From contig JAQFVV010000443.1 of the NCBI GenBank assembly GCA_028023455.1, positions 434,001 to 498,000 on the forward strand: 64,000 nucleotides of DNA, given 5' to 3'. Under the pieces are notes generated by a model. The model was not told where the DNA came from, searched no databases, and worked only from the letters and a program-made list of their open reading frames with translations. Below are positions 21,281 to 31,984 of the stretch, one piece after another. The DNA comes from Epiperipatus broadwayi. Lineage: Eukaryota; Onychophora; Udeonychophora; Euonychophora; Peripatidae. Position numbers and translations under genes: made by a program. Each line of letters begins with the position of its first letter. Within the stretch, counting starts at the first letter, position 1.

Positions 21281-22218
21281 TTGGCAAAACTTAAAGCACT
21301 CCCTGATGGAACACATCCTGGACTGCATGGAATCCCAAAATTCCTGCTGGTACACCTAAGATCATTTACCATCCCAATCATTAAAAGAATGGTGGACCTC
21401 CTGGCAGAGGACAGTTGGGACATTCAAGGGTTCTATTCTATTGCTATGGTGCATTTGCTTAAAAAACCAGAGGGCCCTAGTGACTTTGAAAATCTCAGGC
21501 CAATCTCAATGAGCCCTCTTCTCATAAAGATCATTGAGCTGACATCCAGGAGAACATCATCAGTCAACTGTCTGCCTGCCAGTTTGCAAAAAAGGGTAGC
21601 TCCACATCAGATGCTATCAGCAGATTTTGCCTCATTGTCGATCATGTTCGCAGGGAAAAAATGTCCCGGCCAGTTGCAGTTCAATTAGACTTTGCCGGTG
21701 CCTTTGACTGCATCAGGATTGATGTGCTCCTTAGTGTACTGGAAAAGCTCCAAGTGCCCAAGGCATATCTCCAAATGATTGAGAACCTTCTACAAAATAG
21801 AAAAGTGTTTCTCTCATTGGATGGTCGAGTTGCTCCAGGATTTCAGCCAACTGTTTCCATCCCGCAGGGCTCGCCACTAAGTGCACTCCTCTTTGCAGCC
21901 TATATAAACCCATTGCTGTTGCGCATTGAGGCAACACTCTCGGGTGTTGCCATACCTTTGCTAAGAGAAAGCATTCATCAAGTTTCCTACATGGATGATG
22001 TGGTGGTGTTTCTTTCATCTCAGGATGAGTTTGCTGGGCTAGAGGATATCTTGGATCACTTTGCTAGTGAATTTGGTCTAAGAGTCAATGAGGCCAAGTC
22101 AGCTACGTGGTCAATCAAATCAGGAAAGCAATTCCTGGGGAGATTCAGAGCAACTCCACAAAAGTTTCTAGGATTCCTGTTGGCCTCCCCCCCCTTACAT
22201 CATGAGGAAGGAGATTGA
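21281..22218 (+). pseudogene. LINE ORF2, reverse transcriptase
   Basis: Ordered RT blocks are visible: LPDGTHPGLHGIPKFLL; LKKPEGPSDFENLRPISMSP (the NLRPISL block); VAVQLDFAGAFDCI (catalytic aspartate, motif A); SIPQGSPLSALLFAAYINPL (motif B); VSYMDDVVVFLS with YMDD at 21988-21999 (motif C); LGRFRATPQKFLGF (motif D/E). A frameshift lies between 21600 and 21690. All three catalytic aspartates are present. Domain order and the 'AGAFD' motif fit the L1/Tx1 group; relatives in the window are at 46950-48960 and 50300-52440. Confidence 0.92.
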
Positions 22219-22239
22219 AGAATCCCTGTTAAAGAAAGT

Positions 22240-23236
22240 TGTAAATTGAGTCACCTCATTATCAAATGTTCAGTTGTCATTGTTGGGAAAGGTTGCCCTT
22301 CTCAATGCCATAGTATTGCCAAAAATCACATATTTTCTGGCTGGGTTTTCCCCTACAAGGGCATTCATTCACAAGGTGGAAACTCAATGCAGAAAACTAT
22401 GTTGGGGTGGAATAGCCTCAGTCATAAGTCTCAGTCTTCTCCAAAAACCAAAGGCTCATAATGGCTTGGACTACATTCAATCTTCACATTCCTATTTCAA
22501 AGGACATATAATATACTAGTAAAATTATTTAGCCAAAACCCATGTATGGAAAGCCCTTGCCATTGGTGAAGGGAGAACCAACGGATCGTCCTCCACCTAA
22601 ACAAACAAGCATTTGGCTGCAACAACAAGTGTCAATGATTGTAGGAAAACTAATATATCAGCCACTATGTTTGGCTTTAAGCTTAACTATTGGGAAGCAT
22701 TTAGTATGACACAAAACAATGAGTCGACAGTGGAGAGTCTTCTTTCAATCAGCATTCCCAGGTTTGCTAGGTTGGCAAAAAGGATAAAACTTGAACCTAA
22801 GCTGGTGGATTTCCTGATAAAAGTCAACCTCAGAGCCCTCCCAACATGCACCTTGCTGTGTTACAGGCAGGGATATAGAATAGATCCAATTTTCTTGATG
22901 TGTAATAAAAATGAAGAGACAATGAACCATATCCTAGAACAATGTGAAATATGGAATAATCTTTGTTTTTGTGTCCTTAAAAGATTCAGGGAAGCCAACA
23001 TTACAGGTACAAATATCGCAAAGGTGGTAAAGAGTGGTCTTTATGGTAAAATTAGACTGGCCACCTTTGTAAATTTTGCTATATGGATAGTGAGAAATAA
23101 GAGAGTCTTTGACAATGGATTGAATAATAATCCAGAAGAGCTTTTTCTCAAGTTACTTGGTGAGGCCAAAGAATACGATTGGAAAGTATGCCAGCACTGG
23201 TTAGCCAGTCAGACCTGGGACCAACTGGAGATCTGA
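22240..23236 (+). pseudogene. LINE ORF2, C-terminal region with Cys/His motif
   Basis: After another frameshift, VIVGKVALLNAIVLPKITYF-like sequence (about 22270-22340) is the RT thumb. The 22613-23236 frame includes LPTCTLLCYRQGYRIDP, then CNKNEETMNHILEQC, a zf-RVT-like 'C..C...H...C' ending known from L1 and plant-type LINEs. It stops at 23234, giving a normal ORF2 end about 350 bases before the target duplication. Confidence 0.75.
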
Positions 23237-23584
23237 AGATCAAAACACTTATGTACCTATAGTACTGTCATGGCAAAATTAAAAAAACTGGACATAATGA
23301 CTCCTATGGAGAGTCTATTTAGTTGTCACAATAATATAATCCAGCCCTTTCCATTTAATTGTTATTTATTGTTAAAACTCTGAATTTGGTGGTCAACAAA
23401 TTGACCCAAATAATTCCTAAGTAGCTTATATTTATGTAATTTTTTTTTATTTTTTATCATTAGTTTTCTTATTTATTGTTTTTATTGTAGAGCCACTGTA
23501 CATTGTAAGCATGTAACCTATAATAAAAAGAGATTAAATGATATCCATATGTATCTTCTTAGTGTGAATAAAGTTGTTATTTGA
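23237..23584 (+). other. LINE 3' UTR
   Basis: AT-rich tail after the ORF2 stop, with aataaa near 23567 as a plausible polyadenylation signal. There is no long poly(A); the end is 'gttatttga'. Confidence 0.6.
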
Positions 23585-23603
23585 AACTACTACTGTTCTT
23601 ATT

Positions 23604-24209
23604 CATAGCAAATCATTCAGTCTTAGGGCACTGAGCATTTGATGCTGAAGCCCATAAATAATGACCCATTCGCACCTTCTAGTTTTATGAACATTTTAAT
23701 ATGTTTCACAGTATATATAAGTAAACATAGAAAAAACCAGTTTTCCTCCCTTTATATTGAACACTTATACAGTGTCAGTATAGATCCTCATCTAGATTAG
23801 CATGCTAACTGGCATATCTCTCAGCCTGATTATGTGCTCAACTTAACCTGTTATATATAGGTAGTTGCTATAGAAGTGTTATTAGGTTAGTTATATCATT
23901 TTGGCTATTAAGTTCTATATGATTTAGCAGACTACAAAAGAGCTGGAAATTTGACATATTATATATAGGCATAGACTTGAATACCGCACAACACTTTATT
24001 GAATACTTATAATGAGATAACATGCAGATCCAATCTCATTAGTTATGTAATACCTGCGAGTGTAATCTTTCATGTTCCAACTATATGATTTTGTATATTT
24101 TAGTTTTACTATCTTTTATTTTCTTTATTAAATTAATATTATTTAAAATATCTCATTTTCCATGTCTTTATTGTCCATGAATTTAGTTTTATTCAATTCT
24201 ATATTTATT

Positions 24210-24218
<9 letters not shown>
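23604..24218. other. No feature seen
   Basis: AT-rich DNA right of the LINE; part of the pre-insertion locus together with sequence left of 17298. Confidence 0.4.
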
Positions 24219-24281
<63 letters not shown>

Positions 24282-24283
24282 AG
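24218..24283. repeat. (TA)n microsatellite with central imperfection
   Basis: About 65 bp of alternating TA interrupted once by 'tacata'. Confidence 0.95.
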
Positions 24284-24612
24284 CCACTCTATTAGATTTC
24301 ATAATTAATCATTATTATAGTAGCGGTTCACTTAGCTATGTGTGTATATCTTATATCTTACCAATTCAGTGTTAATTTAGTTATTTTATGAGTCTCTTGT
24401 TCCATCCTGGTGCAATTGCCAGATCTTGGTTAAATCGATGCATGTGTAACTTGGAAAATGCCATCCATAGGGTATTAGATCAACGAGCAGAGATGAAATG
24501 ATTGAGGGTTGGCCAGATTCTGGATCTTACCATCTAGGTTTGACTGCTTTCGTATATTTTGCCTATGTCTGGGTTTTGTTACATGGAGGACAATTTTTAC
24601 TGTTACAACATA

Positions 24613-25245
24613 GCAGTGAATTTAGTCATCTTGTGATAGCAAACCCTAAGAAAATAAATATGTCCAGACTGTTAACACAGTACGAATCTCAGCAGGCTAA
24701 TATCTATGCGTGATAATCAATAGCAGAATTATAAGAAGCTGAATCAATCACTTTCAAGCAGCATTAGCTTGGTCAAACCAAGAATAAATGTCCACAATTT
24801 TTGGGGTTATTTATTCTCTCTCTATCTCCCACATAATCTTTCTCATTTTTCAACTGTAAGACGTAGTTCAGGTCAAATCTCCATCTCCCACTCAAACTTA
24901 ATTAAGAATTCTAACGAGGGATTATCTTATAGAAAAAACAACAACCCAAAATTAAATATCCACTCTGAAAACAGATTATAATTACCAAAATGTAAATAAC
25001 TTTTAACTTTTAATTAAAATAAAAAACTTTTCTAAAGATAAAACAAATATATTATAAGTTTTACAAATTTGACTTTTAAAATATTTTATTTTTAAATTAC
25101 AAATTTAGTAATAATAATAATAAAAAAACTATTCTTGAAAGAAAATAAGTGTGTGTGTGAATATACCATTATTATGTCAAAGAATAAATATTAAACCTTT
25201 AAAATAACCATAAAAGTCACACCAGATTTTTGAAGCGGATAATAT
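24613..25245 (+). repeat. Dispersed repeat R1, right-hand part, copy 3
   Basis: About 630 bp match 27887-28525 in the same orientation, from 'agcagtgaatttagtcat' through 'ctcagcaggctaatatctatg' and 'agtgtgtgtgtgaatata' to 'gaagcggataatatcc'. No coding frame is conserved between the two. Confidence 0.8.
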
Positions 25246-25496
25246 CCAGTTCAACTGCCCAATCACCCATCAAAAAAAAAGAAAAGCATTTTTTTGCTGT
25301 ATATATTTTTTTCTTTAATAAAAAAAAACTTTTATTCATTAAACCCTGGCTGAATATTTCTTGTTTTGCTTAAATCCATTAACTTATTTTGCAAGATATC
25401 TGTCTCCAAACTCATAATCCATGAAACAAATCCTGATTTTTTAAAAAAAAATCCATCCATTTACTAAAAGCTGAACCCTTAATCTTTGTCTGGCAG

Positions 25497-26262
25497 TTAT
25501 TTTTCTCTTTTCACAAATTTTCTGAAATAGGCTACTTTCACCCACCTGGTATATTTTACTTGCCTAGAATTTATTAGTTTGTCTCTTTCCCATTCTGTTC
25601 TATTATTTATCTCATATAACTGAAAACCTTTTTGCTGAGCAAAACACATTTCTACAAAGTGTCCCACTTTATTATTCATACTATCAGCACTAGTAAATGG
25701 AAAGAATTAATCTTCAACAATCTTTTTGAATGTTTTAAATAAGAATGTTCTATAAATGGTTTCTATTTCTGCTTTAAAATCTTATTTCAAAAACTTTTTC
25801 TTAACACTTTTCTTAGTTTCAGATTCATGTTCAAAACAAACAGTTATTTTAGACCTCATTTTTAATTTCTTGAGATAACTCTTTTACACTATTTTCAATC
25901 TCTAACTTTAGCTTCCTTCTATTACTTGATCTACATTTTCTAGATTTTCCGCCACACTTTCTATCTGTGCCCAATCTTTGCTTATTTCCAACTTTATTTC
26001 CACTTTATCTGCTCAACACTATTTGGTTTTAATTCAATTTTCATGTCTTTTATCACCTCCAACTTCCTTTCTACTTCCTGACTTTCTTCGACTCTTCCTA
26101 TTATTTCTCTTCTTATTTTTTTCATTTCAGCTTTGAATTTTCTATTTCTATTATTGCCTGCTAGCTCTGCTTAAATTCTTGCCACATTTCACTTATTATA
26201 TTCATCATCATCATCATCATCATCAACCTGATCTCTGACTCTTCTTTTTCAACTACTTCCAT
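25497..26262 (-). pseudogene. Coiled-coil-rich ORF remnant
   Basis: The minus strand from an ATG at 26262 reads MEVVEKEESEIR and a Met run from the (CAT)n repeat, then NIISEMWQEFKQS. After a frame change it gives KFKAEMKKIRREIIGRVEES and QEVERKLEVIKDMKIELKPN. The distal part (25497-25679) reads KVGHFVEMCFAQQ and WVKVAYFRKFVKREK. The Lys/Glu heptad-like composition suggests the coiled-coil start of a retroelement protein, probably a LINE. The family cannot be fixed, and stops and shifts are many. Confidence 0.45.
26203..26225. repeat. (CAT)n microsatellite
   Basis: Short run of 'catcat' units within the coiled-coil remnant. Confidence 0.85.
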
Positions 26263-26594
26263 TTTCAAAATAATCTTAAACCACTATTATTTTTACTTTT
26301 CCAAAAATATAATTCTTAATATTATTTTTTTAAAATTTTCTTATGTTCAACAATAAATCCAAAGAAACAAAAAAAAAACAGTATTTAACTGTTTTATATT
26401 ATTATCATATTAAAAAGGCAAACCCCTTATACCAAACTGCCCTAACAATCCATGCCATAACTAACAAAAATTGATCCCTAGCTACTAAATATTGCCTCCT
26501 ATACCTGAAATATTTCTCAATTGTCCAAACAAACTTTCACATGGACTTTAAACTTGAAACCCTACATTGACTGCACTAAAATTTAATAAGTATG
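26263..26594. other. No feature seen
   Basis: AT-rich spacer between the coiled-coil remnant and R1 copy 2. Confidence 0.4.
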
Positions 26595-28525
26595 TAATGG
26601 TCATTCAATCCACTTCTGATCATGGAGGGCACCACCAGATTACTGCATATCTGGAAAATTTGTTTACCGTGATCAAAAGTGGATGGTGATGTTGGTTTGC
26701 ACCAACTAGACCCAGGGAGACAGCAAGAGATTTTAACTATTGTTCAGACAATTGAGAAAATAAAAGCACTATGACAAACATCAGCAAAATTAAGTTTAAA
26801 CTAATTTGAAAATTTTATTAAATTCAATAAACAAACTAAAATAAATCTAGAAAACAGAATACGAAAGTTTGATCTAGATTTTTATAAGCATATTCATCAG
26901 AGAGTGTATATGAGTTCTGCAAATATTAAAACATTAAATGCTTTGGCAGAAAGGTTCATTGTACCATCTACAATTTAAAAGAGAATTAATAATATCTTCC
27001 TGCTGATGACTTATAAAAGAACAACAATTGTAGTTTCTTAATTCAAAGATATAAAAAAAACAGTCTTCTAGGAAATTAATGAATAGCATGAGACGAGCAT
27101 TCTCCAGAACTTTGGAACTAGAGATGTCATATTGTTGACAGGCTAGCTTGTGATGTATCATGTTCAAGGCAATTCACAGTTAATTTCACATACAAGACAA
27201 GACAAATATGAAAAATGATTACAATCTTACATAATCTAGAAAAGAAACAAAATCTCCAACTACAGAAAACTAGAATAACAAATATGATAAACCACCAGGC
27301 AAAAGATTTGGGGTTTGCAAGAAGGGCAACCTATTAAATTAATTATTGGACATAGGAACAGGTGAGCAAAGTGAAATTACAAAAACTGCCAGAGCATTTA
27401 GTAAGAGTTAATAATAAATATAAGGCATAGTAAACATATAAAATATAATCTCACAATACACTCCCCAATAAATAAAATTGAAAACAAACTTGGAATTTTA
27501 AAACTAAGATTCCAAGATACACTATAATAACAAAAAAAAGCAATCACATATAATAAGTATGAGGTTGAATAATTAGTTAAAACTTTATACAACAAATTTA
27601 TTTGTAGATTGAGTGGAGATTTAAATAGAGATTTATATACCCTGGAAAGAATAAGAAATATTTTCCCTTATGGTAAAGCAGAGTCCATGGAGTTTTTCAC
27701 AGAATGTGCACAGTTATTTTGAGTTCAAATTTTCAGGTGGCTTCATTTCTTTATGGCGGCAAGGGTAGAGGCATATTTTGGAATCTTTTTTACTTTAGAC
27801 TTTCAGGGTATGACAGAAGAACAGCTTGGAAGCAAGATTTCATCTTTAGGTAAGTTAGCAAGTCATGTTGTATGTTTAAATACACATAGCAGTGAGTGAA
27901 TTTAGTCATTTTGTGATAGCAAACTTTAAGAAAAAAAATATGTCCGGACTGCCAACACATTATGAATCTCAGCAGGCTAATATCTATGCATGATAATCAA
28001 TAGGAGAATTATAAGAAGTTGAATCAATCACTTTTAAGCAGCATTAGCTTAGTCAAGCCAAGAATAAATGTCTGAAATTTTTGGGGGTTATTTATATCCT
28101 CTTTCTATCTCCCATGTAATCTTTCTTGTTTTTCAATTATAAGACTTAGTCTAGGGAAAATCTCTAGCTTCCACTCAACCTTAATTAAGAATTCTAACCA
28201 AGGATTATCTTATAGAAAAAAACAACACAAATTAAAACTCTGTTTCAAAAACATTATAATTACCAAAATGTAAACAACTTTTAATTAAAATAAAAAACTT
28301 TTCTAAAGATAAAACAAATATGTTATATGTTTTAAAACTTGACTTATAAAATATTTTATTTTTAAATTACAAATTTAGTAATAATAATAAAAAAACTATT
28401 CTTGAAAGAAAATAAGTGTGTGTGTGAATATATTATTATTATGTTGAAGAATTAATATTAAACCTTTAAAATAACTGTAAAATTTGCGATCAGACTTTTG
28501 AAGTGGATAATATCTGGTTCAATAT
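26595..28525 (+). repeat. Dispersed repeat R1, copy 2 (most complete)
   Basis: The left 1.3 kb match 8897-10275 and the right 640 bp match 24613-25245, so this copy joins the two parts into a unit of about 1.9 kb. The single left-arm sequence at 27120-27180 shows the state before the palindrome in copy 1 arose. No protein motif was seen, and the end structure does not reveal the class. Confidence 0.75.
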
Positions 28526-28544
28526 ACACACACAAAATAAGACT

Positions 28545-29155
28545 TCTCATCATTCACTTTAATAACAACTATCTTTCATTTTAAAGGATGTCTTCATGAG
28601 ATTGATAGTCTTAGATTCAAAAAACTTTATCATCAGTCTTATTGTTTTTAATTCACTTTTTGTATAAAATGATAACCTCTGCATTGTCAAATAATATTTT
28701 ATGATCTGTATTCACTTCATGAATATACAGAGCTGAGTTTTGATATCTATTTTTAACCGTACTCTTATAAACTTTAATTTTTCATTAAGACTTAATTTAT
28801 TCTGATCTATATAAATTTTATGACAACTACAAGGTATCTTATAAATTACCACAAGAATAGATTTGCAATCATTTCAATATTTTGAACTATTTAGTAATGA
28901 ATATAAATTCAGACATTTTTTGCAGGCCACTTTTATACTACCCAAATAAAACTATTCTTATAAATCAATTTAATAATTGATGACTTATAGGGCAAAGAAA
29001 TAAACTCTTTATTCACACTATCAATTAAATCTTTATTATTAACTGATTTATAAATGTTTTATATAATATTTCTAATAAATTCATGATTATATTCTAACTC
29101 AATATAATCAGAAGCAAATTGACTCCTTTGAATATAACTATTATTTTAAACATTT
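28545..29155 (-). pseudogene. Penelope-like element: RT end and GIY-YIG endonuclease, type 2
   Basis: On the minus strand, NKEFISLPYKSSIIKLIY (about 29010-28955) matches the 'sLPY...i..l' block after the RT in Penelope-like proteins. VIYKIPCSCHKIYIDQNKLS (about 28855-28795) is a GIY-YIG endonuclease start ('.YKI.C.C.K.YIG.T.RSL'), with IDQ in place of IGQ. Distal pieces include TDHKILFDNAEVI-like sequence in a shifted frame and LMIKFFESKTINLMKTSF. The nuclease would cut target DNA. Several stops and shifts. It differs from the other two endonuclease remnants nearby and adjoins terminal repeat copy C. Confidence 0.7.
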
Positions 29156-29159
29156 ATAA

Positions 29160-29640
29160 ACTTGAAGTTTTTAGATATAACCATAAGGAATTTGAATACG
29201 ACTTTCATACTCCCTTCAGATATTCATTATATCTCATACAACCAACACACATGATCACATACATCTGAAAAAGGTAAATGATCTCCAATATATGTATTTG
29301 GTGCTGCACTAGCACTCATCAGTTAGTCCAGATCATCATCTTCTGCTCATATAAATAATAATTGCTTGGTTTATATTAAGATATCAAATCTTTAAACTTT
29401 AATGGACAGGCTTCAATCTATTCCACCCTCCAACTCTTCAGCTATCTATACCATTGAAAATCTGATGATGGAACACCCAAATTCCTTGTTAATGCTAAGG
29501 TTATTGTCATTCCCATGTTGACTTTCAGTCATTCTGACCTCTTATGTATAGGACTTTATCCATTTAAATGCACAGAAGGGGAATGGGCAGGATACAAACT
29601 AAATCTCTAATATTTGATTGAGTACAAGTATAATTTATAT
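29160..29640 (-). repeat. Penelope-type terminal repeat (hammerhead family), copy C
   Basis: Full set of family landmarks on the minus strand, from 'gcatttaaatggataaag' to 'cgtattcaaattccttatggtt'. It lies directly upstream, on the plus strand, of a partial unit, giving a near-tandem arrangement. Confidence 0.75.
29278..29340 (-). ncRNA. Hammerhead ribozyme remnant, copy C (one core base lost)
   Basis: CTGATGA and a perfect stem II (GTGCT/AGCAC) remain, but the GAAA box reads CAAA, removing the essential G12. Stem I and stem III can still form. Predicted inactive. Confidence 0.7.
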
Positions 29641-29759
29641 ACTTGAAATTTTTTACATGTAATTATAAGGGACTTGATCCCAGACTTTCAAACTCCCTCT
29701 AACTATCAGCTCTATCTCACACAACTGGTACACATGACAACATATATGTGAAAAAGATG

Positions 29760-29817
29760 TGATGTTCAATATATGCATTTCATGCTGAACCAGCACTCAT
29801 CAGTTGGTCCAGATCAC
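29760..29817 (-). ncRNA. Type I hammerhead ribozyme, copy D-left (core intact)
   Basis: Minus strand: GGACCAA, CTGATGA (29803-29797), stem II GTGCT/AGCAT with GGTTC loop, GAAA (29781-29778), short stem III, cleavage A, then TTGAAC. Stem I is CAA/TTG near the core, weaker than in copy B, since TTGG has become TTGA. Core bases are all present. Confidence 0.65.
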
Positions 29818-29875
29818 CTGAGTGCTGGTTTAGCATGAAATAGATTTTTTGGAGATTATTTGTCTTTTTCATATG
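29812..29875 (+). ncRNA. Hammerhead ribozyme remnant, copy D-right (inactive)
   Basis: Stem II, the GGTTT loop and GAAA are intact, but the CTGATGA box is cut to CTGA by a small deletion at the fold-back junction. Confidence 0.65.
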
Positions 29876-30329
29876 TATGTGGTCATGTATATTGGTTATA
29901 TGACATAGAACAGATAACTAAAATAAGCTTGAAAATTTGTGTTCAAGTTCCTATGGTTATAAATTATACTTAAAGAAAAAATAAATTAATGCCATAGACA
30001 ATATTTAATAAATAAGCAATTTGCATATGAGAATGTAGATATTAATTATGGCAACAAAATTAGGTATATATACTATATTTATTAACTGTTAAGCCAGACT
30101 TCTGACATAGAGTATATTTGTCAAAGCATGACTGAAATAGTAGATTAGCAAGAAAGTGTTGGCATTCCCAACTGTATTTAAAATGGTCATACATTTTAAA
30201 TAAATTTGCATATTTGCATGTGTAAAATACAAGTGTGTGCAAATCATGCAGTCAAATTAAAAAGCAGTATTTACTAAGGGGGTGCTTATATTAATCACAT
30301 TTACATGATTTATAATATTTCAAGCTTCT

Positions 30330-30608
30330 TTAACTTTTCATTTCTTGTTTTGCTCTCAAGACAAATGATTTTAGAGTTGGAAAGTTTACAAGAGGGCCAG
30401 TGTTCTTATCATGGTCAACGAATACTGAACTGAACTTAGCTCTATTATACAAGTAAACATGTTGAGAAATTTTTGATTTCAAATTTGCATGAGTTTTATC
30501 ATAGTATCTGCCATTACAAAACTGGAAATCCAAGAAATACACACGTTGAACTTTGTCATCATGACTGATTTTATTATTAGAATTATTAACAAGTCTATTC
30601 AATGACAA
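30330..30608 (-). pseudogene. Penelope-like GIY-YIG endonuclease, minus copy
   Basis: Open frame of 92 codons. VQRVYFLDFQFCNGRYYDKT, ANLKSKISQHVYLYNRA and SSVFVDHDKNTGPLVNFP follow the Penelope endonuclease pattern: 'VY.i.C..C...YiG.T...Lk.Ri..H', then 'S.v..H....GH'. The GIY-YIG core is degenerate (YYDK for YiGq) and the final H of the GH motif is P. The ATG is internal; the true frame joins the RT upstream. Alternative readings are unlikely given the matching plus-strand copy at 31363. Confidence 0.8.
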
Positions 30609-30611
30609 TGG

Positions 30612-31165
30612 ACATCGAAACTAATGTTAAAGTCTTTGTTTAGAAGTGATTTCAATTTTGAATAAATATTATAGATGTATAACATATTGATCGATGGTTT
30701 AAGGTTGGGAGGACTATTATATTTGTGTCTATTGTTGAATTTCCTGATATGTCTATCAAGCATGACAGTAGGATAGCCGACTTCAATTAAATCCTTCTTG
30801 TAAGATTCTAAATTATTTTTTGCATCAGTTATAAATTTACTAAATTCTAGAGTTCCAAAATAAAAAGGCTTTTAAATCCAGCAATTTTGTATTGGAAAGG
30901 AACTTTAGAATGATGATATAAATAATCCATAAACTGAGAGATTAGATAGCCATTGAGTAATCAATTGCCTGTTTCTGTCAAGTCAATCTCAAATCAAGGT
31001 ATTTGATGGATTGGTGGTTATCCTCATTCTCCATTGTCCACTTTATTTCTGGGAACAGTATGAGCTTGTTGAACATTTCCAGGATAAAGTTAGGGGGAGC
31101 ACAAACAAAGATGTCATATGTATCTGGTATAAATCACATTTGTGGGTGTTATAAAAGATTGAAAA
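30612..31165 (-). pseudogene. Penelope-like reverse transcriptase, C-terminal part, minus copy
   Basis: Near 31150-31130 the minus strand gives TRYI followed by a frameshift and DIFVCAPPNFILEMFNKLIL, FPEIKWTMENEDNHQSIKYL, DLRL. This is the sequence just after the catalytic 'RYiDD' box of Penelope-type RTs ('F...N....I.FT.E.E.n....FLD'); the second half of the box itself is disrupted by an apparent small deletion. Further on, EVGYPTVMLDRHIRKFNNRH and later IYSKLKSLLNKDF match the RT thumb and linker. The copy is truncated at 31165, where the opposite-strand copy begins. Confidence 0.75.
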
Positions 31166-31189
31166 ATGGTTTTTTTCAATAGAGGTCAT

Positions 31190-31984
31190 GGCTAGACTGC
31201 ACATTTTGTCATCATGCTTGATAGACATATCAGAAAATTCAACTATAGACACAAATATAATAATCATCCCAACTTTAAATCATGGATCAACATACCATTC
31301 ATTCCCAATATTCACTCAAAATTGAAATAAATTCCCAAAAAAGACTTTAACATTGATTTCAGATGCCTATTACATTGAATAAGCTCATTAATAATTTTAA
31401 GGATAAAATCAGTCCTGATGACAAAGCCCAACTTGTATATTCCTTGGATTGTCAGTTTTGTAATGGCAGATACTGTGGTAAAATTTGTGTGAATTTGAAA
31501 TCAAGATTTTCTAAACATGTTTACTTGTATAATAGAGTCAAGTCCCACACTTGCAATAGCTCAGTATTTTTTAACCACAAAAAGAACACTGGCCACCTCT
31601 TTTAAACCTGCTGACCTTAAAATCATTTGTCTTGAGAGCAATAACAAGAAATGAAATGTTAAAGAAGCTTATTATATTATAAATTCTGTAAATGTGATTA
31701 ATATAAAGGCCAATAGTACCCCCCCTTAGTAAATAGTAGTTGTTTAATTCGATTGCATGATTTACACACACATACACACACATTTACACATGCAAATTTA
31801 TTAAAATCTATGACCATTTTATATACAGTTGGGAATGCCAACATTTTCTTGCTAATCTCTAGTGTCTGACATGCTATTCATAAATATATTCTGTATTGAA
31901 AGCTTGGTTTAGTAGTTAATAAATATTATATTTAATTTTGTTGCTATAATTATAATCTACATAATCATGAGGAAAATGCTTATT
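31190..31984 (+). mobile_element. Penelope-like element, plus-strand copy
   Basis: Mirror-image partner of the minus copy. It starts in the RT tail (MLDRHIRKF-like at about 31216), continues through the endonuclease and 3' noncoding part, and joins terminal repeat copy E. It shares only the distal half with its partner, so the head-to-head junction (31165-31190) joins two 5'-truncated elements. Confidence 0.8.
31363..31605 (+). pseudogene. Penelope-like GIY-YIG endonuclease, plus copy
   Basis: An 80-codon frame contains AQLVYSLDCQFCNGRYCGKI, VNLKSRFSKHVYLYNRVKS and SSVFFNHKKNTGHLF. It keeps both cysteines (C..C), the R of LKSR, and the NTGH ending better than the minus copy. The stop at 31603 truncates the end; the other copy continues with FPTLKSFVLRAKQE. 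Upstream, 31216-31360 encodes the RT tail in a different frame. Confidence 0.8.

Larger units (their letters stand above)
17298..23603 (+). mobile_element. Complete L1/Tx1-like LINE with 19-bp target site duplication
   Basis: The 19-base repeat aactactactgttcttatt occurs at 17298-17316 and, identically, at 23585-23603. It brackets 6268 bp containing, in order, ORF1 (with an RRM-like region and zinc knuckles), an APE-type endonuclease, reverse transcriptase with YMDD, and a C-terminal cysteine/histidine region. The 3' end has aataaa near 23567-23572, shortly before the duplication. The order and the ORF1 type fit the L1/Tx1 group. Several stops and frameshifts break both ORFs, so it is full length but not autonomous now. 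Confidence 0.9.
29641..29965. repeat. Hammerhead-family fold-back, copy D
   Basis: The left half (minus sense) and right half (plus sense) are partial terminal repeats meeting at about 29815, inside the stem I region. The outer ends both carry the complement or sense of 'gttcaagttcctatgg'. The right half runs without a break into the minus-strand Penelope copy. Confidence 0.7.
29966..31165 (-). mobile_element. Penelope-like element, minus-strand copy
   Basis: Reading leftward from 31165, the order is RT core end, RT tail, GIY-YIG endonuclease, 3' noncoding part and hammerhead-type terminal repeat, which is the Penelope layout. Its 3' noncoding part (29985-30320) aligns, inverted, with 31610-31980, with shared landmarks 'cagttgggaatgccaaca' and 'tttaattttgttgc'. 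The two copies are therefore the same subfamily. Confidence 0.8.
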
